Shown here piece after piece: positions 8,988-17,926 of a stretch of DNA of 64,000 bases (position 1 is the first letter of the stretch; each line of letters opens with the position of its first letter). The notes beneath the pieces were generated by a model. That model saw nothing but the letters and a program-made list of their open reading frames with translations. It was not told the origin of the DNA and did no database searches. This DNA is from Cytobacillus depressus (lineage in GTDB: Bacteria; Bacillota; Bacilli; Bacillales; Cytobacillaceae), in NCBI RefSeq assembly GCF_008923245.1, contig NZ_WBOS01000002.1, positions 62,001 through 126,000 of the forward strand, written 5' to 3'. A program made the translations under genes and the position numbers.

Positions 8988-10370
8988 CTAAAATCTATAT
9001 TTCTCTTTATTGGAAAAGGCTAAAAATGTACAGTATTCCAATAAAGCCTTTGCGGAAGGACGAATCTTTTTGTCCGGCTCCTCAAAGTTTTTCGATGGCT
9101 TTGCATTTACTTCAATAATCCAAAGCTTTCCGCCTTCGTCTACGCCAATATCGATTCCAAGCTCTCCAACGTAACCATCCGTATTTTGGCTAATAATCGT
9201 TGCGGTTTCCACGGCTAGCTCCTTCATAAGAGCAAGCTGCTGTATGGCAGTTTGCCGATTGGAAAATGTGGATAATAATTGTACAGGCTTCATTAGTTCG
9301 CCGCCTCTAGCAATGTTAGAAACAAAATGGTGATCAGCAGAAATCCTCGCTACTGCAGATGTAGCTTTCCACCTGTTTTGAAAATTTCGATGACAGAGGA
9401 TCCGAAAGTCAAGCTGATTATTCTTGTATTTCATAAGTGGAATTCCGGCTTGAGCAATATATGCTCGCTTTGTAAGAAATGGGTGAATCCACTTATAAAA
9501 TTGACTATAATCATGAAAGACGTAAGAGCTGTCAGACCCATTGGCTGAGGATAATTGTGCTAGTAGGTTCTCATCATCTTTAGAAACTTTAATAATATTC
9601 CTTCCTTGGCTTCCATGAATGGGTTTAATAAATATAACTTCATGTTTTTGGCTTAATATTTTTAGTGAAGCTTCATCAGCCTGCATGGTTTCAGGAAGAT
9701 ATGGAAGTAAAAATTCCTCAGAAAATAAAAAGGAATGAACTTTTTCTTTAGACAAAAATTGATGATTAAATATGGGTATTTGTTGAGCTATTGCATAATC
9801 CTTGAATTGTTGGGAAATCCCGCTGGCTTCCAATCTTCGCGAATGGATGCGATTATAAATGACATCCGGCAGAGGAACTTCAGATTTTTCCCATCTTCCA
9901 TTTTGTAAAGTATAGCCTGCTATTTTTCCATTTGAATAATCATTAAGTGAAAAAACATAGAAAAAGCCGCCAACTTCTAATACTAAGTCTTGCAATTCCT
10001 TACAAAAGCCGTGAATAGACCGGAAATGCGGCTCACCATCATCAGATAAATGCACCTCAGTTAATAAACCAATGATCGGACCGATAAATAACATATTTTC
10101 TTTATGAATGAAATGAGCTATAAAGGCTCTTTCTTGTAGTGGAAGCATGAGCTCATTGAGCACGTCATCACTAACGAAGATTTCATCCTTTGTAATAGCA
10201 GCAGTCTCTATATTCACTAACACTTGATGAGTACCGGCGGCGATGATTAATGGTTTTTTCGTGTTTATTCTCCAGTAATCAACGAGAGAATGGCTAAATT
10301 TTATCGAAATGTCCTTTTTTTGAAACGATTTAGTCGGAACAATCGTAATTGGTAATAATGATAAAGTCAT
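8988..10370 (-). CDS. yheD: YheD-type ATP-grasp protein (1st gene of operon)
   Basis: 460 residues from ATG 10370, with GAGG at suitable spacing; ATG 10376 is only about 1 nt from the RBS. N-terminal domain of about 110 residues, then VIYNRIHSRRLEASG, FIKPIHGSQGRNIIKV, LDFRILCHRN and IEVNAKPSKN. First gene of a four-gene operon made only of ATP-grasp paralogues (D-C-D-C order). The candidate sigma-K promoter at 10439-10466 suggests late mother-cell expression, consistent with a spore coat association reported for this family. Confidence 0.87.
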   Translation of the reverse strand: MTLSLLPITIVPTKSFQKKDISIKFSHSLVDYWRINTKKPLIIAAGTHQVLVNIETAAITKDEIFVSDDVLNELMLPLQERAFIAHFIHKENMLFIGPIIGLLTEVHLSDDGEPHFRSIHGFCKELQDLVLEVGGFFYVFSLNDYSNGKIAGYTLQNGRWEKSEVPLPDVIYNRIHSRRLEASGISQQFKDYAIAQQIPIFNHQFLSKEKVHSFLFSEEFLLPYLPETMQADEASLKILSQKHEVIFIKPIHGSQGRNIIKVSKDDENLLAQLSSANGSDSSYVFHDYSQFYKWIHPFLTKRAYIAQAGIPLMKYKNNQLDFRILCHRNFQNRWKATSAVARISADHHFVSNIARGGELMKPVQLLSTFSNRQTAIQQLALMKELAVETATIISQNTDGYVGELGIDIGVDEGGKLWIIEVNAKPSKNFEEPDKKIRPSAKALLEYCTFLAFSNKEKYRF

Positions 10371-10438
10371 GATCATTCCTCATTTATAAAAAATTTATGG
10401 TGCATTAATAATGAAAAATTAGGCAAAAGCTGATAAAG

Positions 10439-10466
10439 TATCGTATGTAAAAAAGCTTAAAATGGT
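10439..10466 (-). promoter_or_regulatory. Candidate sigma-K promoter of ATP-grasp operon
   Basis: On the minus strand, -35 AC (10466-10465), 17-nt spacer, then -10 CATACGATA (10447-10439), which fits the B. subtilis sigma-K pattern AC-N16/17-CATA-N3-TA. It lies about 69 nt upstream of the first ATP-grasp gene. A short pattern like this can arise by chance; sigma-E is an alternative. Confidence 0.5.
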
Positions 10467-10489
10467 TCGGTAGTCTCGAAGGAAGGTAG

Positions 10490-11638
10490 ATGTTCAATCA
10501 TATGAAAATTTTATTGACAATTTTATTAATGGTAACGATTGGGGCTGTTATTAATGGGTTCACCAATTACCTTGCTATAAAAATGCTCTTTAGGCCCCAT
10601 AAAGCTTTATATATTGGAAAGTGGAGAGTTCCATTTACTCCTGGTTTAATCCCAAAACGCCGAGACGAGCTTGCAGTACAAATGGGGAAGATGGTCGTTA
10701 ACCATCTTTTAACACCTGAAAGTATTAAAAGGAAATTTTTAAATGAAAATTTTCAAAAGGAAATGACAGGAGTTGTTCAAAGGGAACTGGATCATTTCTT
10801 AATTAGTGAGAAAAGCCCAGCACAATTATTGGATAGCTTAGGGATAAAAAATGTCCACGAGAAAACGGAAAAGCATTTGAATGAGGTTGTTGAGCAAAAA
10901 TTTGAAAGTGTGCTGGAGAAATATCGACATCAGCCATTAAAAATGTTTATCCCTGAAAAGGTGATTGAAACGGTTAATGGAAAAATCCCTGAAATCAGCA
11001 AGTTTATTCTTCAAAAAGGGATCGATTATTTTTCAAGCCTTGAAGGAAATCTGCGGATTCAAAAAATGGCCGATGATTTTTTAAAGGAACGAAGCGGGGT
11101 CCTTGGAAGCATGATGCAAATGTTTATGGGGAACATCAAAATTGCAGATAGGATACAGCCGGAAATTATCAAGTTTTTAAAGAATGAGGGTACAGCTGAT
11201 ATTATCACTGAGCTATTAAAAAAAGAATGGGATAAAATTCTTGAATGGGAAGCGGCTAAGATTGAAGAGCAATTTAATAAAGAAGATGTCCTTTCTTTTG
11301 TGAAGAAAAGCATTAGCAATATACTAAAATTAGAACAATTATTTCATGCACCGATTTCTAAATGGAGTGAAGCTTACCGGGCAGAAATCATTGATACAAT
11401 GGTGCCTAGGAGTACTGAGTTGTTTGGAGGATGGCTAACAGGCCGCGTAGACATGTTAATGGAAAGGCTTCGATTACAAGAAATTATTCGGGAGCAAGTA
11501 GAAGCATTCCCTGTCGAGAGACTGGAAGAAATGGTTCTAACCATTATAAATAGCGAATTAAAAATGATTACTTTATTAGGGGCAATGATCGGTGGGTTTA
11601 TTGGGCTCTTTCAAGGGATTTTAGCCGTTGTGCTTTAG
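10490..11638 (+). CDS. yheB: DUF445-family membrane protein YheB
   Basis: 382 residues (B. subtilis YheB about 377). Hydrophobic helices at the extreme N-terminus (ILLTILLMVTIGAVINGF) and C-terminus (LLGAMIGGFIGLFQGILAVVL) flank a long charged, helical middle, the usual DUF445 plan. Near the N-terminus, TNYLAIKMLFRPHKAL and FTPGLIPKRRDELA are the conserved family blocks. AAGGAAGG lies just upstream of ATG 10490. Function unknown. Divergent from the ATP-grasp operon and followed by yheA, as in B. subtilis. Confidence 0.88.
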   Translation: MFNHMKILLTILLMVTIGAVINGFTNYLAIKMLFRPHKALYIGKWRVPFTPGLIPKRRDELAVQMGKMVVNHLLTPESIKRKFLNENFQKEMTGVVQRELDHFLISEKSPAQLLDSLGIKNVHEKTEKHLNEVVEQKFESVLEKYRHQPLKMFIPEKVIETVNGKIPEISKFILQKGIDYFSSLEGNLRIQKMADDFLKERSGVLGSMMQMFMGNIKIADRIQPEIIKFLKNEGTADIITELLKKEWDKILEWEAAKIEEQFNKEDVLSFVKKSISNILKLEQLFHAPISKWSEAYRAEIIDTMVPRSTELFGGWLTGRVDMLMERLRLQEIIREQVEAFPVERLEEMVLTIINSELKMITLLGAMIGGFIGLFQGILAVVL

Positions 11639-11730
11639 AGTAGTTTACCAATTTTCGGATACACGCTTCGCAATGAGTGGCATATTTTGTTATAGTAGGG
11701 TGAATGCCTAATTCGGAAAGGAGTTTGAAA

Positions 11731-12081
11731 ATGGCCGTTAATTTATTTGATTCCGCCTATGAACTTGAGAAAGCAGTTAGAGAAAGCAATGAATATAAAA
11801 TTTTGAAGCAAGCGTATGATGAGGTCAATGCTGATCCTTCGGCAAAAGCGATGTTTGATAACTTTAGAAGAATCCAAATGCAGCTGCAGCAAAAGCAAAT
11901 GATGGGACAGGATATCTCTCAAGCAGAAGTGGAGCAGGCACAACATACAGTAGCACTTGTTCAGCAAAATGCCAAAATATCAAAACTGATGGAAGCAGAA
12001 CAAAGAATGAGCATGATAATTGCCGAGCTAAATAAAATAATTATGAAGCCGCTTGAAGAGCTTTACGGACCACTAGGATAA
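11731..12081 (+). CDS. yheA: YlbF/YmcA-family protein YheA
   Basis: 116 residues from ATG 11731, with GAAAGGAG 8 nt upstream; an in-frame ATG at 11704 lies before that RBS. Nearly all helical and charged (QLQQKQMMGQDISQAEVEQA), typical of the UPF0342/Com_YlbF family. In B. subtilis the related YlbF, YmcA and YaaT form a complex tied to RNase Y, competence and sporulation; YheA itself is not characterised, so any such role is inference. Followed by its own terminator. Confidence 0.87.
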   Translation: MAVNLFDSAYELEKAVRESNEYKILKQAYDEVNADPSAKAMFDNFRRIQMQLQQKQMMGQDISQAEVEQAQHTVALVQQNAKISKLMEAEQRMSMIIAELNKIIMKPLEELYGPLG

Positions 12082-12093
12082 TACTTAATTTGG

Positions 12094-12125
12094 AAACCGC
12101 TCCTTATGTAATTAGGGGCGGTTTT
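12094..12125 (+). terminator. Terminator after yheA
   Basis: AAACCGCTCC/GGGGCGGTTTT stem-loop with short T-run. Confidence 0.8.
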
Positions 12126-12279
12126 CGCTGTTTTAACGGACAAATCGAGCCGCGAGTTTTATTAATATTGTTCAATAAGCATATAGAGTGAAGTTTTTAC
12201 ACGGTTTGTTCTATTCCTTTTTCTTTTTTCATAAAAGTGTAATAGGACAATTTTTACTCCACGAATAGGGGGCAATACG

Positions 12280-13146
12280 ATGATATACAGGCTATTGGCG
12301 ATAAATATTGACGGTACTCTTCTCCAATCAAATGGAAGACTTCATAAATCTGCAAAAGAAGCCATTGAATATGTTCAGCAAAAAGGAATCTACGTAACAT
12401 TAGTATCTTCTAGAAGCTTTCCCTCTGCAAAAAAAGTAGCAAAGGCATTAAAGCTAGATTCATTAATTGTCGCCCATAGCGGTGCCTATATTGCTAGTTC
12501 ACGTGATAAACCAATTTTTGTTAGGCGACTTGCGGAGGAAGTAACATATGAGATTGTCCGGCTGCTTGAAGGGTTTTCCTGCCAAATTCGTTTAGTTCAT
12601 GAAAAATTTTCACTTGCCAATAAGTCAAGACTTAATCATAATTTATTAGCAAAAACAGTATTTTCATCAGGGGATCCAATTTTTTACTCGCAGCAGTTTG
12701 TCGATTCATTAAGCGATACGATTCTTGACGATCCAGTCAATCCGCCAAAAATTGAAGTGTATTTTGAAGATGAGACTGATTTATTAGATGCTCAGGCGGC
12801 TATAAAAGGGATGTTCCATGAAATTGAAGTTCTTCAATTAAATAAGTATCGGATCGACATCATGCCAGCAGGCGTATCAAAGTTAAATGGCTTATTATAC
12901 TTGGCCGATCATTTAGAAATAGCTCGCAGTGAGATGGTCGTAATTGGGGATGGAATTGATGATCTTGGCATGATAGAAGAGGCTGGATTAGGGGTCGCAA
13001 TGGGCAATGCCCCTACCGAAGTAAAAAAAGCAGCTGACTGGGTTACCCGTCCGAATAATCAGCACGGTGTCGCCTATATGGTGAAAGAGCATTTCAGAAA
13101 GCAGCAGCCAATCGAATTTTTGCGTAAAATGAACTTATTAAAATAA
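12280..13146 (+). CDS. yhaX: HAD-superfamily Cof-type protein YhaX, catalytic Asp replaced
   Basis: 288 residues, as remembered for B. subtilis YhaX. Cof-type HAD layout: motif I region near residue 5-15, motif II Ser in TLVSSRSF near 42, motif III GVSKLNGL near 200, motif IV GDGIDDLGMIEEAG near 225. Motif I reads LLAINIDGTL, where the family normally has DxDGT: the nucleophilic Asp is Asn (codon AAT at 12304). Motif IV has GDGxDD instead of GDGxND. If the sequence is correct, standard phosphotransfer chemistry is unlikely and the protein may be a binding or regulatory relative. AGGGGGC RBS precedes ATG 12280. Confidence 0.88.
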   Translation: MIYRLLAINIDGTLLQSNGRLHKSAKEAIEYVQQKGIYVTLVSSRSFPSAKKVAKALKLDSLIVAHSGAYIASSRDKPIFVRRLAEEVTYEIVRLLEGFSCQIRLVHEKFSLANKSRLNHNLLAKTVFSSGDPIFYSQQFVDSLSDTILDDPVNPPKIEVYFEDETDLLDAQAAIKGMFHEIEVLQLNKYRIDIMPAGVSKLNGLLYLADHLEIARSEMVVIGDGIDDLGMIEEAGLGVAMGNAPTEVKKAADWVTRPNNQHGVAYMVKEHFRKQQPIEFLRKMNLLK

Positions 13147-13158
13147 TATAAATCGAAA

Positions 13159-13189
13159 GGGTTGATCTCATATGATTAGCTCTTTTTTT
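13159..13189 (+). terminator. Probable terminator after yhaX
   Basis: GGGTTGATC and GATTAGCTC pair with three G-T wobbles around a 6-nt loop, followed by seven T. Confidence 0.6.
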
Positions 13190-13324
13190 AATTTTTATAC
13201 CATCTACAATTTATTGACCTTATACTGCTGTTTCTGTAAACTGATATAAGCTTTACTATGATAAAACTCTACTTCCATCCTATAAGTTTGATGGTTTTAC
13301 TATATTTATTAAAAGGTGATTGCA

Positions 13325-14836
13325 TTGCAAATTTCAGTTTTAGGATTACAAGATGAACGATTTCAGCGTCCGCTTCAGTTAATAGCCAATTTATTTTTTG
13401 AAGAAAGCGAAGTTTATCTTCATGCTCAGCAAAATGTGGATGTGCAGATTACTATTGACCTCGAAATTGGGTCATCGATTCGTGTAAATGCACTGCTATT
13501 AGATAAGGAAGAAATTGAGAAGTCAGCTTTCTATGAAACATTAGTAATAGCGTCTGAATCTGAGAAGGAGCAGTTTAAACAAATTAAATATGCTGTTTCT
13601 CATGTTTATTTAAAAGTGCTTCAAGAATGGACCGGTATTACCCAAAAATGGGGCATTTTAACGGGGATCCGACCAACAAAGCTGCTCCATCGCCATATGC
13701 AGAAAAAAACGCCAAAAGCGGTTGCTCATCAACAGTTAAAAGAGGACTATTTAATTACAGATGAAAAAATTCATCTTATGCAGCAAATTGTTGATCGACA
13801 GCTGGCTGTTGTCCCTGATTTATATGAGCTTCAAAATGAAGTAAGCATTTATATCGGCATTCCTTTTTGTCCGACAAAATGTGCGTATTGTACATTCCCG
13901 GCATATGCCATCAATGGACGACAAGGATCGGTTGATTCATTCCTCGGCGGTCTTCATTACGAAATGAGAAGAGTAGGCGAATGGCTGAAAGAAAATAAAA
14001 TAAAAATTACGACTGTCTATTACGGTGGGGGCACACCAACAAGTATTACAGCGGAAGAAATGGATATGCTGTATGAAGAAATGTACACTTCTTTCCCAGA
14101 TGTTGATAAAATCCGGGAAATTACGGTTGAAGCGGGCAGACCAGATACGATTACACCAGAAAAGCTGGAAGTGTTGAAAAAGTGGAAAATTGATCGAATC
14201 AGCGTTAATCCGCAGTCCTATATTCAAGAGACGTTGAAGGCCATTGGCAGACATCATACGGTTGAAGAAACGATAGAAAAATTCCATTTGGCTCGTCAAA
14301 TGGGCATGAATAATATTAATATGGACTTAATTATCGGACTTCCAGGTGAAGGCGTGCCAGAATTTACTCACACGCTTAATGAAACAGAAAAACTCATGCC
14401 TGAATCACTTACTGTCCATACACTCTCTTTCAAACGTGCCTCGGAAATGACGAAAAACAAGGAAAAATATAAAGTAGCAGACCGCGGGGAAATTGAAAAA
14501 ATGATGGAAATGGCTGAGAAGTGGACGAAGGAGCATAACTACACTCCATATTATTTATATCGACAAAAAAATATTCTCGGCAACCTTGAAAATGTTGGCT
14601 ACTCGCTGCCAAATCAAGATAGCATCTATAATATTATGATTATGGAGGAGCAGCAAACGATCATAGGTCTTGGTTGTGGAGCAGCAAGTAAATTTGTCGA
14701 TCCATTAACAGGAAAGATTACCCACTTTGCTAATCCAAAAGATCCGAAAACATACAATGAAAGCTTTGAAAAATATACAGAAGATAAATTGAAGATATTA
14801 AGTGAATTATTTGCTACTAATCAATCCCATGCTTAA
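13325..14836 (+). CDS. hemZ: Radical SAM HemN-like protein HemZ
   Basis: Radical SAM protein of the oxygen-independent coproporphyrinogen III oxidase family; in B. subtilis HemZ is implicated in anaerobic heme synthesis. 503 residues. Start taken at TTG 13325, because AAAGGTG lies 6 nt upstream and overlaps the earlier GTG (13316). An N-terminal extension of about 170 residues distinguishes HemZ from HemN. The 4Fe-4S motif CPTKCAYC has Cys at 182, 186 and 189; SAM-binding YYGGGTPTS follows near 237. A terminator overlaps the stop. Functional partners hemEHY are 26 kb downstream. Confidence 0.92.
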   Translation: MQISVLGLQDERFQRPLQLIANLFFEESEVYLHAQQNVDVQITIDLEIGSSIRVNALLLDKEEIEKSAFYETLVIASESEKEQFKQIKYAVSHVYLKVLQEWTGITQKWGILTGIRPTKLLHRHMQKKTPKAVAHQQLKEDYLITDEKIHLMQQIVDRQLAVVPDLYELQNEVSIYIGIPFCPTKCAYCTFPAYAINGRQGSVDSFLGGLHYEMRRVGEWLKENKIKITTVYYGGGTPTSITAEEMDMLYEEMYTSFPDVDKIREITVEAGRPDTITPEKLEVLKKWKIDRISVNPQSYIQETLKAIGRHHTVEETIEKFHLARQMGMNNINMDLIIGLPGEGVPEFTHTLNETEKLMPESLTVHTLSFKRASEMTKNKEKYKVADRGEIEKMMEMAEKWTKEHNYTPYYLYRQKNILGNLENVGYSLPNQDSIYNIMIMEEQQTIIGLGCGAASKFVDPLTGKITHFANPKDPKTYNESFEKYTEDKLKILSELFATNQSHA

Positions 14837-14853
14837 AAGGCTGGGATTTTTTT
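14823..14853 (+). terminator. Terminator overlapping hemZ stop
   Basis: AATCCCATGCT/AGGCTGGGATT stem followed by T-run; its left arm lies inside the last codons of hemZ. Confidence 0.8.
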
Positions 14854-14981
14854 ATGGTTATTTTAAGAATATTACAAAAAATAAAAAAGGGTTTTCTAAA
14901 AATAGATAGAATGTTTTAGGTATAAAAGATCATACACTTCTTTAATGAAGTGTAAGCGTTTTAATAAAGGGAGGAATCGTT

Positions 14982-16607
14982 ATGATGATGCAAACACCTT
15001 TGACAATGACGCAAATGATTAAGAGGGCGGAAAGGTTTTTTCCGAAGAAAGAAGTAGTTTCAAGAACAGCTAGCGGCATTCAGCGATTTACATACAAGGA
15101 AATAGCCGAGCGGACAAGGAGGCTTGCCGAAGCCTTGCAAAAGCTTGAAGTCGAAAGAGGAGATAAGGTAGGGACACTTGCCTGGAATCACCATCGTCAT
15201 TTGGAGGCGTATTTTGCCATTCCATGCAGCGGTGCTGTTCTTCATACGGTAAATATTCGCCTTTCTCCTCAGCATATTGTCTATATTATTAATCATGCGG
15301 AAGACAAAGTGTTATTAATAGATTCAGATATTGTTCCACTAATTGAAGCCGTTAAAGATAAACTATCTAGTGTTAAAGCGTTCATCATTATGACTGATGA
15401 TCAAGAGCTCCCTGAAACAAGTCTTTCGCCTGTCTATCATTATGAAAAATTACTAGCTGAGGCAACGGGAGACTATGAGTTTCCTGATGATCTCGATGAG
15501 AATTCCCCTGCCGGAATGTGCTATACTTCTGCCACAACAGGGAATCCGAAGGGAGTTATTTATTCTCATCGCGGTATCGTTCTCCACAGTATGGCACTTG
15601 GCATGGCTGACAGTGCCGGCGTGAGTGAAAAGGATATTGCTATGCCTGTAGTACCGATGTTCCATGTCAACGCATGGGGCTTGCCGTTTGCGGCGGTGTG
15701 GTTTGGCACAAATTTAGTCATGCCTGGTCCGTACTTTACACCAAAGCTATTAGCGGAATTAATTCAGGAGGAAAAAGTTACGATTACTGCCGGTGTTCCA
15801 ACCATTTGGCTCGGATTGTTAAAAGAATTAGATGAGAACGAATATGACATGAGGTCGTTACGCTCTATTCTATGTGGCGGCTCTGCTGCGCCGAAAGGAA
15901 TGATTAAAGCCTTTGAGCAGAAGCATAATATTCCTTTCATGCATGCATATGGCATGACAGAAACAAGTCCGCTCGTTGTCATTTCGACTTTAAAAAGCTA
16001 TCAAGAAGAGCTTAGCTATGAAGAGCGCCTTGATCTTAAGTCAAAGCAAGGTATTCTAGTCCCTGGACTTGAAATGAAAATCGTCGGAAAAGATGGAGAG
16101 GCATCCTGGGATGGAAAGGAAATGGGTGAGCTAGCCATTCGTGGCCCATGGATTGCATCGGAATATTATAAGGATGAAAGAACGGCGGATGGATTCCGAG
16201 ATGGCTGGCTTTACACTGGGGATGTGGTTACTATTGATGAAGAAGGCTTTATGAAAATAGTTGATCGCACAAAAGACTTGATTAAGAGCGGCGGGGAATG
16301 GATTTCCTCAGTTGACCTGGAAAATGCGTTAATGGCACATGAAGCTGTTTTCGAGGCGGCAGTTGTGGCTGTCCCGCATGAGGAATGGCAGGAGCGTCCT
16401 GTCGCTTGTGTTGTTTTAAAGGACGCCTTTAAAGGAAAAACAGACAAACAAGAGCTGCTTGAATTCTTAAAACCGCAATTTGCCAAATGGTGGCTCCCAG
16501 ACGAGATTTTATTTTTAAATGAAATTCCAAAAACATCAGTCGGCAAGTTTCTAAAGATGGCATTGAGAGATCAAGTCCATAAAGAATTAACAGAAATGAA
16601 CGAATAA
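14982..16607 (+). CDS. Medium/long-chain fatty acid-CoA ligase
   Basis: Activates fatty acids to acyl-CoA through an acyl-adenylate; cytosolic or membrane-associated, feeding beta-oxidation. 541 residues of the AMP-binding superfamily. P-loop-like motif YTSATTGNPKGV near 185 (Ala where Gly is usual in YTSGTTG), the PMFHVNAWGLP block near 228, YGMTETSP near 325, GWLYTGDVV near 408, and the C-terminal Lys in SVGKFLKM near 527. GGGAGG precedes ATG 14982. The FHVNAWG and IYSHRG blocks fit the AlkK-like medium-chain ligases. It is not clearly the orthologue of lcfA or lcfB, so no symbol is given. Own terminator. Confidence 0.92.
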   Translation: MMMQTPLTMTQMIKRAERFFPKKEVVSRTASGIQRFTYKEIAERTRRLAEALQKLEVERGDKVGTLAWNHHRHLEAYFAIPCSGAVLHTVNIRLSPQHIVYIINHAEDKVLLIDSDIVPLIEAVKDKLSSVKAFIIMTDDQELPETSLSPVYHYEKLLAEATGDYEFPDDLDENSPAGMCYTSATTGNPKGVIYSHRGIVLHSMALGMADSAGVSEKDIAMPVVPMFHVNAWGLPFAAVWFGTNLVMPGPYFTPKLLAELIQEEKVTITAGVPTIWLGLLKELDENEYDMRSLRSILCGGSAAPKGMIKAFEQKHNIPFMHAYGMTETSPLVVISTLKSYQEELSYEERLDLKSKQGILVPGLEMKIVGKDGEASWDGKEMGELAIRGPWIASEYYKDERTADGFRDGWLYTGDVVTIDEEGFMKIVDRTKDLIKSGGEWISSVDLENALMAHEAVFEAAVVAVPHEEWQERPVACVVLKDAFKGKTDKQELLEFLKPQFAKWWLPDEILFLNEIPKTSVGKFLKMALRDQVHKELTEMNE

Positions 16608-16624
16608 AGCGATAAGGGAATGCA

Positions 16625-16652
16625 AAAAGCAAAGAGGTTTCTCTTTGCTTTT
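16625..16652. terminator. Terminator between acyl-CoA ligase and yhzD
   Basis: AAAAGCAAAGAG/CTCTTTGCTTTT near-perfect hairpin usable in both directions for the convergent pair. Confidence 0.8.
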
Positions 16653-16685
16653 CGCATTTCTATTTGACATGTTCCGAATAAATAA

Positions 16686-16871
16686 TTAGGACTGAAACAA
16701 AATAAGTTTTCCGGCAGGTGAAGTACAGCGGTATGTTTTTTCTTCATAGCCTTTGTCTGTTAGCATCTGTTTCCCGCTTCCTTTGGCGGCAGCATCATCC
16801 CCCGCTTGAAAGGCTTCATCAAGCAACTTTTCCCCGCTTTTCTCAAAAACCGTTAGTTTATATGTTTTCAT
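16686..16871 (-). CDS. yhzD: YhzD-family small protein
   Basis: 61 residues, with AAGGGGGG about 12 nt before ATG 16871. Sequence MKTYKLTVFEKSGEKLLDE then a mixed charged middle and one Cys in YRCTSPAGK. Length and place, between hemZ and yhaQ, match B. subtilis yhzD, whose function is unknown. No membrane segment. Confidence 0.8.
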   Translation of the reverse strand: MKTYKLTVFEKSGEKLLDEAFQAGDDAAAKGSGKQMLTDKGYEEKTYRCTSPAGKLILFQS

Positions 16872-17026
16872 TTTAATTTCTTCCCCCCCTTATGAAAAAA
16901 ATCTGATAGTACTAGTATTTTTTCATAATTTTTAGATTTGTGCAAAGTTTTCTCTACATTTTATAAAAAAATTTGAACCTTTTTCCAATGCCAATCGTAT
17001 AAGGGAGTGGATAGGAGGAATTACTT

Positions 17027-17926
17027 ATGGGATTGATGTTAGAACATGTGACAAAGCGCTTCGGTAAATTTACTGCAGTTGATGATCTTTCACTCGCTAT
17101 TCCGGATCGGGAAATGTTTGGATTTCTTGGGGCGAATGGAGCTGGGAAGACAACAACCTTCCGAATGATCCTGGGCTTAATTGATCCAAGTGAAGGAAAA
17201 ATCACTTGGGACGGAAAAGAGATTGATTATTCAACAAGTCCGATAATCGGCTATTTGCCTGAAGAACGAGGATTATATCCGAAGCTAAAGGTTAAGGATC
17301 AAATTGTTTATTTGGCTAGACTAAGAGGAATGCAGAAGCAAAATATCTTACAGGAGCTAGACTATTGGCTTACACGTTTTAAAGTGCCTGAATATGCGAA
17401 TAAAAAGGTCGAGGAGCTTTCCAAAGGAAACCAGCAAAAAATCCAATTCATTACTGCGGTGATTCATCGCCCGAAGCTGTTAATACTTGATGAACCATTC
17501 AGTGGTTTAGATCCTGTCAATGTCGAGCAGTTGAAAGATGCAGTTCTCGAATTGAAGGGTAAGGGGACAACGATTGTTTTCTCTTCACACCGAATGGAGC
17601 ATGTGGAGGAAATGTGTGAGCATTTATGTATTATGCATAAAGGAAAGCCAGTTGTTCAAGGGGCATTGAAAGAAATTAAACGTTCTTTTGGCAAAAAGAA
17701 TTTAGTGATTCATGCTAATTTTAATTTAGCCTTTTTGGAAAACTTTCCTGGTGTAACTCGGGCACGGCAAACGACAGAGGGCATCCATTTACAAATTGAA
17801 AGAGAAGAGATTGCTGAAGGGATATTAAACGAAATAGTTGGGAAAGGTTTCATTCGGAAATTCGTTTTAGAAGAACCTTCACTGAACGATATTTTTATTG
17901 AAAAGGTAGGTGCTTCTTATGAGTAA
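17027..17926 (+). CDS. yhaQ: ABC transporter ATP-binding protein YhaQ
   Basis: ATPase of an ABC-2 type exporter (NatA-like), membrane-associated through YhaP. 299 residues. Walker A GANGAGKTT near 38, Q-loop region near 80, signature LSKGNQQKIQF near 132, Walker B LLILDEPFSGLDP near 152, switch His in SSHRMEH near 187. A C-terminal domain of about 80 residues follows. AGGAGG precedes ATG 17027. The stop overlaps the start of yhaP by 8 nt, so the two are coupled. B. subtilis YhaQP has been discussed as a sodium exporter; the substrate here is not shown. Confidence 0.92.
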   Translation: MGLMLEHVTKRFGKFTAVDDLSLAIPDREMFGFLGANGAGKTTTFRMILGLIDPSEGKITWDGKEIDYSTSPIIGYLPEERGLYPKLKVKDQIVYLARLRGMQKQNILQELDYWLTRFKVPEYANKKVEELSKGNQQKIQFITAVIHRPKLLILDEPFSGLDPVNVEQLKDAVLELKGKGTTIVFSSHRMEHVEEMCEHLCIMHKGKPVVQGALKEIKRSFGKKNLVIHANFNLAFLENFPGVTRARQTTEGIHLQIEREEIAEGILNEIVGKGFIRKFVLEEPSLNDIFIEKVGASYE

